Shown here piece after piece: positions 61,953 to 64,000 of a stretch of DNA of 64,000 nt. This DNA is from Planctomycetaceae bacterium (GTDB taxonomy: Bacteria > Planctomycetota > Planctomycetia > Pirellulales > Pirellulaceae), in assembly GCA_002709045.1 (NCBI GenBank), contig PAPJ01000056.1:21822-85821 (forward strand). Reading direction: 5' to 3'. The notes beneath the pieces are model-generated. The model had not been told where the DNA came from. It worked only from the letters and a program-made list of their open reading frames with translations, and did no database searches. Made by a program: the position numbers and the translations under genes. Every line of letters begins with the position of its first letter. The stretch's first letter is position 1.

Positions 61953-61974
61953 AATGTGAGTGGTTGTTTACGGA

Positions 61975-63192
61975 TTAATAACTACGGGGAGTGATCCTTC
62001 CCTGAACACGGTAGGGCAGACCCATGATTCTCAGGAAGCCTTCCGCGTCATCCTGATTGTAAGATCCCCCCCCTTCCATTGTGGCAATACCCTCATCATA
62101 GAGACTGTTCGGGCTGGTACGACTTTCGACTGTGATATTGCCTTTGTAAAGTCCCAGAGTCACTTCTCCGGTAACGTGCTGCATAGCAACTTGGTTAAAA
62201 GCGAGCAAAGCATCCATCCGCGCACAATACCAGTGACCGTAGTAGACCATCTCGGCCACTTCAGCCTTGAGGCGATCTCGCAGGTGGCAGAGATCCCGAT
62301 CCATAGTCAGTTGCTCAAGTACTAGCAGTGCATCGTAAAGGACGGTCATGCCTGGTGATTCATAAACACCACGGCTCTTCATGCCAACAAAACGGTTTTC
62401 GACCATGTCAATCCGACCAACACCATTTCGTCCGCCAATCTCATTGAGAGTTTTGACCATTCCCAGCGGTGACAATGCTTCGCCGTTGACTGCCACAGGT
62501 AGCCCACTTTCGATTTTGATCGTGACTTTTTCAACTTCGTCGGGAGCATCCTGAGGGGAGACTCCCATGCCGAAGTCAACTTTTTCAACACCATTTACTT
62601 CCAGATCTTCCAGGTCGCCGGCTTCATAGCTGATGTGCAGACAGTTTTCATCTGAACTATATGGTTTGGAAGCCGAAGCCTTGACAGGAATGCCTTTGTT
62701 TTCGCAGTAAGCGATCATTTCGGTACGGCCCGGAAAGAGCTCGCGAAATTCTTTAACTCGCCATGGAGCGATCATTTTCACGTTCGGGTCAAGTGCTTCA
62801 GCTGCCAGTTGAAAACGGCATTGGTCGTTGCCTTTACCCGTGGCTCCGTGGACGTAGGCTTCGGCTCCGACTTCACGTGCAACCTCCAGGCAGACTTTAG
62901 AGATCAGCGGGCGCGCGATGGAAGTACCTAGCAGGTAGATACTTTCATATTTAGCCTGCCACTGTAAAACTGGAAATGCAAAATCCCGACAAAGTTCTTC
63001 CTGAACATCGACGAGTCGAGCACTGACAGCTCCACAATCATGTGCCTTTTGCATGATGGCCTCACGGTCTTCACAGGGTTGACCAAGATCCACATAGACA
63101 CAGTGTACGTCGTATCCCTGATCCTGAAGCCAGCCAAGGATAACTGAGGTATCTAATCCGCCGGAATAAGCTAATACGCAGCTTGGCATCAC
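61975..63192 (-). CDS. argG: Argininosuccinate synthase
   Basis: ArgG joins citrulline and aspartate using ATP. The 405-residue protein has the PP-loop AYSGGLDTS at residues 8-16. It also has SIARPLISKVCLEVAREVGAEAYVHGATGKGNDQCRFQLA, MIAPWR and GVYESPGMTVLYDALLVLEQLTMDRD. Length and motifs are complete. It stands as a single gene after the GT4 gene. Confidence 0.97.
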   Translation of the reverse strand: MMPSCVLAYSGGLDTSVILGWLQDQGYDVHCVYVDLGQPCEDREAIMQKAHDCGAVSARLVDVQEELCRDFAFPVLQWQAKYESIYLLGTSIARPLISKVCLEVAREVGAEAYVHGATGKGNDQCRFQLAAEALDPNVKMIAPWRVKEFRELFPGRTEMIAYCENKGIPVKASASKPYSSDENCLHISYEAGDLEDLEVNGVEKVDFGMGVSPQDAPDEVEKVTIKIESGLPVAVNGEALSPLGMVKTLNEIGGRNGVGRIDMVENRFVGMKSRGVYESPGMTVLYDALLVLEQLTMDRDLCHLRDRLKAEVAEMVYYGHWYCARMDALLAFNQVAMQHVTGEVTLGLYKGNITVESRTSPNSLYDEGIATMEGGGSYNQDDAEGFLRIMGLPYRVQGRITPRSY

Positions 63193-63351
63193 TATTACTC
63201 TTTCAAAAAGTATGGAATGTGTTTGAGTTCGTTTACGGCAGACGATGGCGTCCGCACAGAATTATCTCATTGTGATTGCGGTCGTTTAAGCTGACAAGAG
63301 CTGGTAAACCACTTCGGTTCGGTCGCTTAATCCAATTAAAGACCGATTGAG

Positions 63352-64000
63352 TCAGATCAGTTCAGAGTAGGCGGCAGCTGCACGGGCAAAAGAGAAGCGG
63401 CTGGCTGCTGTTTTCCATGGTTGTTCGTTTATTGGATTTTCGAGGATTCGGTATATTTTTCGCGCTAACGCAGAAGGGTTACCAGTTTCGACCAGATGGC
63501 TATGTAATTCAGGTGGTAAGATTTCACGTGGTCCCGATGGACAATCAGTGGAAACGACATTGGTACCACACGCCATGGCTTCGATAAGCACAGTCGGTAA
63601 AGCTTCCCAGCGACTTGAAAGGACGAACAGATCGGCTCTTCGCATCCAGGCGTAAGGATTTTCCTGAAATCCCACCAGAGAAACAGCCTGCTGTAAACCG
63701 TGTTTGGCAATCTGCGTTTCTAGAAAATCCTCCTGTTCACCGGTCCCTACGATGGCCAGATGTAAGGGTGTTTCTGATTTAGCATGAAGTTTGGAGAAAG
63801 CTAAAATCAGGTTTGAAAAGTCTTTTTGTTGACTGAGTCTGCCAACGCCCAGAATTAATTTACCTTCAAACAGACTGAGCGGATGGTCAATCGTTTGACT
63901 GGCCTGCCGTTCAAGTTCAGGGCTGACAACTGGGTTGTAGATAGTCTTGACCGAGTGTTTTGAAAGCGAAAGGACACGCTCAAGATCCCGTGCGGCATCA
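63352..64000 (-). CDS. GT4-family glycosyltransferase, truncated by window edge
   Basis: The frame stays open from the stop at 63352 to the window end, so only about the C-terminal 215 residues are visible. They include KLILGVGRLSQQKDFSNLILAFSKL, LAIVGTGEQEDFLE and VSLVGFQENPYAWMRRADLFVLSSRWEALPTVLIEAMACGTNVVSTDCPSGPREIL. This is the GT4 nucleotide-sugar half, including the E-x7-E-type motif (EALPTVLIE). Acceptor and sugar cannot be told. A hairpin (63319-63346) follows the stop. Confidence 0.88.
   Translation of the reverse strand, partial: DAARDLERVLSLSKHSVKTIYNPVVSPELERQASQTIDHPLSLFEGKLILGVGRLSQQKDFSNLILAFSKLHAKSETPLHLAIVGTGEQEDFLETQIAKHGLQQAVSLVGFQENPYAWMRRADLFVLSSRWEALPTVLIEAMACGTNVVSTDCPSGPREILPPELHSHLVETGNPSALARKIYRILENPINEQPWKTAASRFSFARAAAAYSELI

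Noticed and set aside
63319..63346. TCGGTC/GACCGA hairpin after the GT4 gene as a terminator
   Set aside because: The stem is short, the loop is 16 nt and no T-run follows on either strand.

Overview
The window looks like part of a planctomycete chromosome of moderate GC content. The taxonomic signal comes from family combinations typical of that phylum. These are a DUF1501/DUF1549 pair, a dual CxxCH 'planctomycete cytochrome' protein, two large membrane-anchored kinase-like proteins sharing an N-terminal module, an ExbD/MotB-like anchor with a partner, and futalosine-route menaquinone genes. Most of the rest is housekeeping metabolism. I see no phage, insertion sequence, CRISPR array, rRNA or tRNA.

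Layout. 1-2042: a 5'-truncated conserved gene and an ExbD/MotB-like membrane anchor. 2060-7186 (minus): rpmB, a structured RNA/terminator, gatC-gatA-gatB and bioA. 7518-9749 (plus): a cysteine-free TlpA-like protein and hisN. 9762-10804 (minus): a DksA/TraR-like gene and lspA. 11133-13737 (plus): thrC, dapB and a small Cys-containing protein. 13795-24263 (minus): a tight array of glutaredoxin, TIGR04282-like transferase, ThiO-like oxidase, FAD/NAD(P) oxidoreductase, radical SAM/SPASM-like protein, degenerate metallophosphoesterase and GT39-like membrane protein, followed by metH. 24454-32143 (plus): Ser/Thr kinase, cytochrome-like protein, APH-type kinase, divergent enolase, cupin, then aroF behind an aromatic-codon attenuator. 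32140-41727: secreted DUF1501/DUF1549 proteins, an EF-hand protein, an STN-domain protein, a pseudokinase and threonine aldolase. 42017-45044 (plus): hisD-hisC-hisB. 45128-50139 (minus): PPi-type phosphofructokinase, accC, accB, pepP and panD. 50280-58112: sodium:solute symporter, comB, menG-ubiX-mqnP, a HEAT-repeat lipoprotein and mqnE. 58259-64000: NYN protein, catalytically degenerate pyrC' with pyrB, a small lipoprotein, argG and a truncated GT4.

Four observations stand out. First, a complete transcription attenuator precedes aroF: a 26-codon leader peptide with a Phe/Tyr/Trp run, a GNRA-capped hairpin, a 12-bp antiterminator and a strong intrinsic terminator. Second, the seven-gene redox/radical-SAM/glycosyltransferase array (17601-24263) reads like an uncharacterised biosynthetic or modification pathway. 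Third, the 'enolase' lacks two canonical active-site residues and sits between a small-molecule kinase and a cupin. Fourth, several proteins keep a fold while losing catalytic residues: PyrC', the pseudokinase, the TlpA-like protein, the metallophosphoesterase and a peptidase-MA-like domain.

All assignments come from reading translated motifs and gene order; no database search was run.
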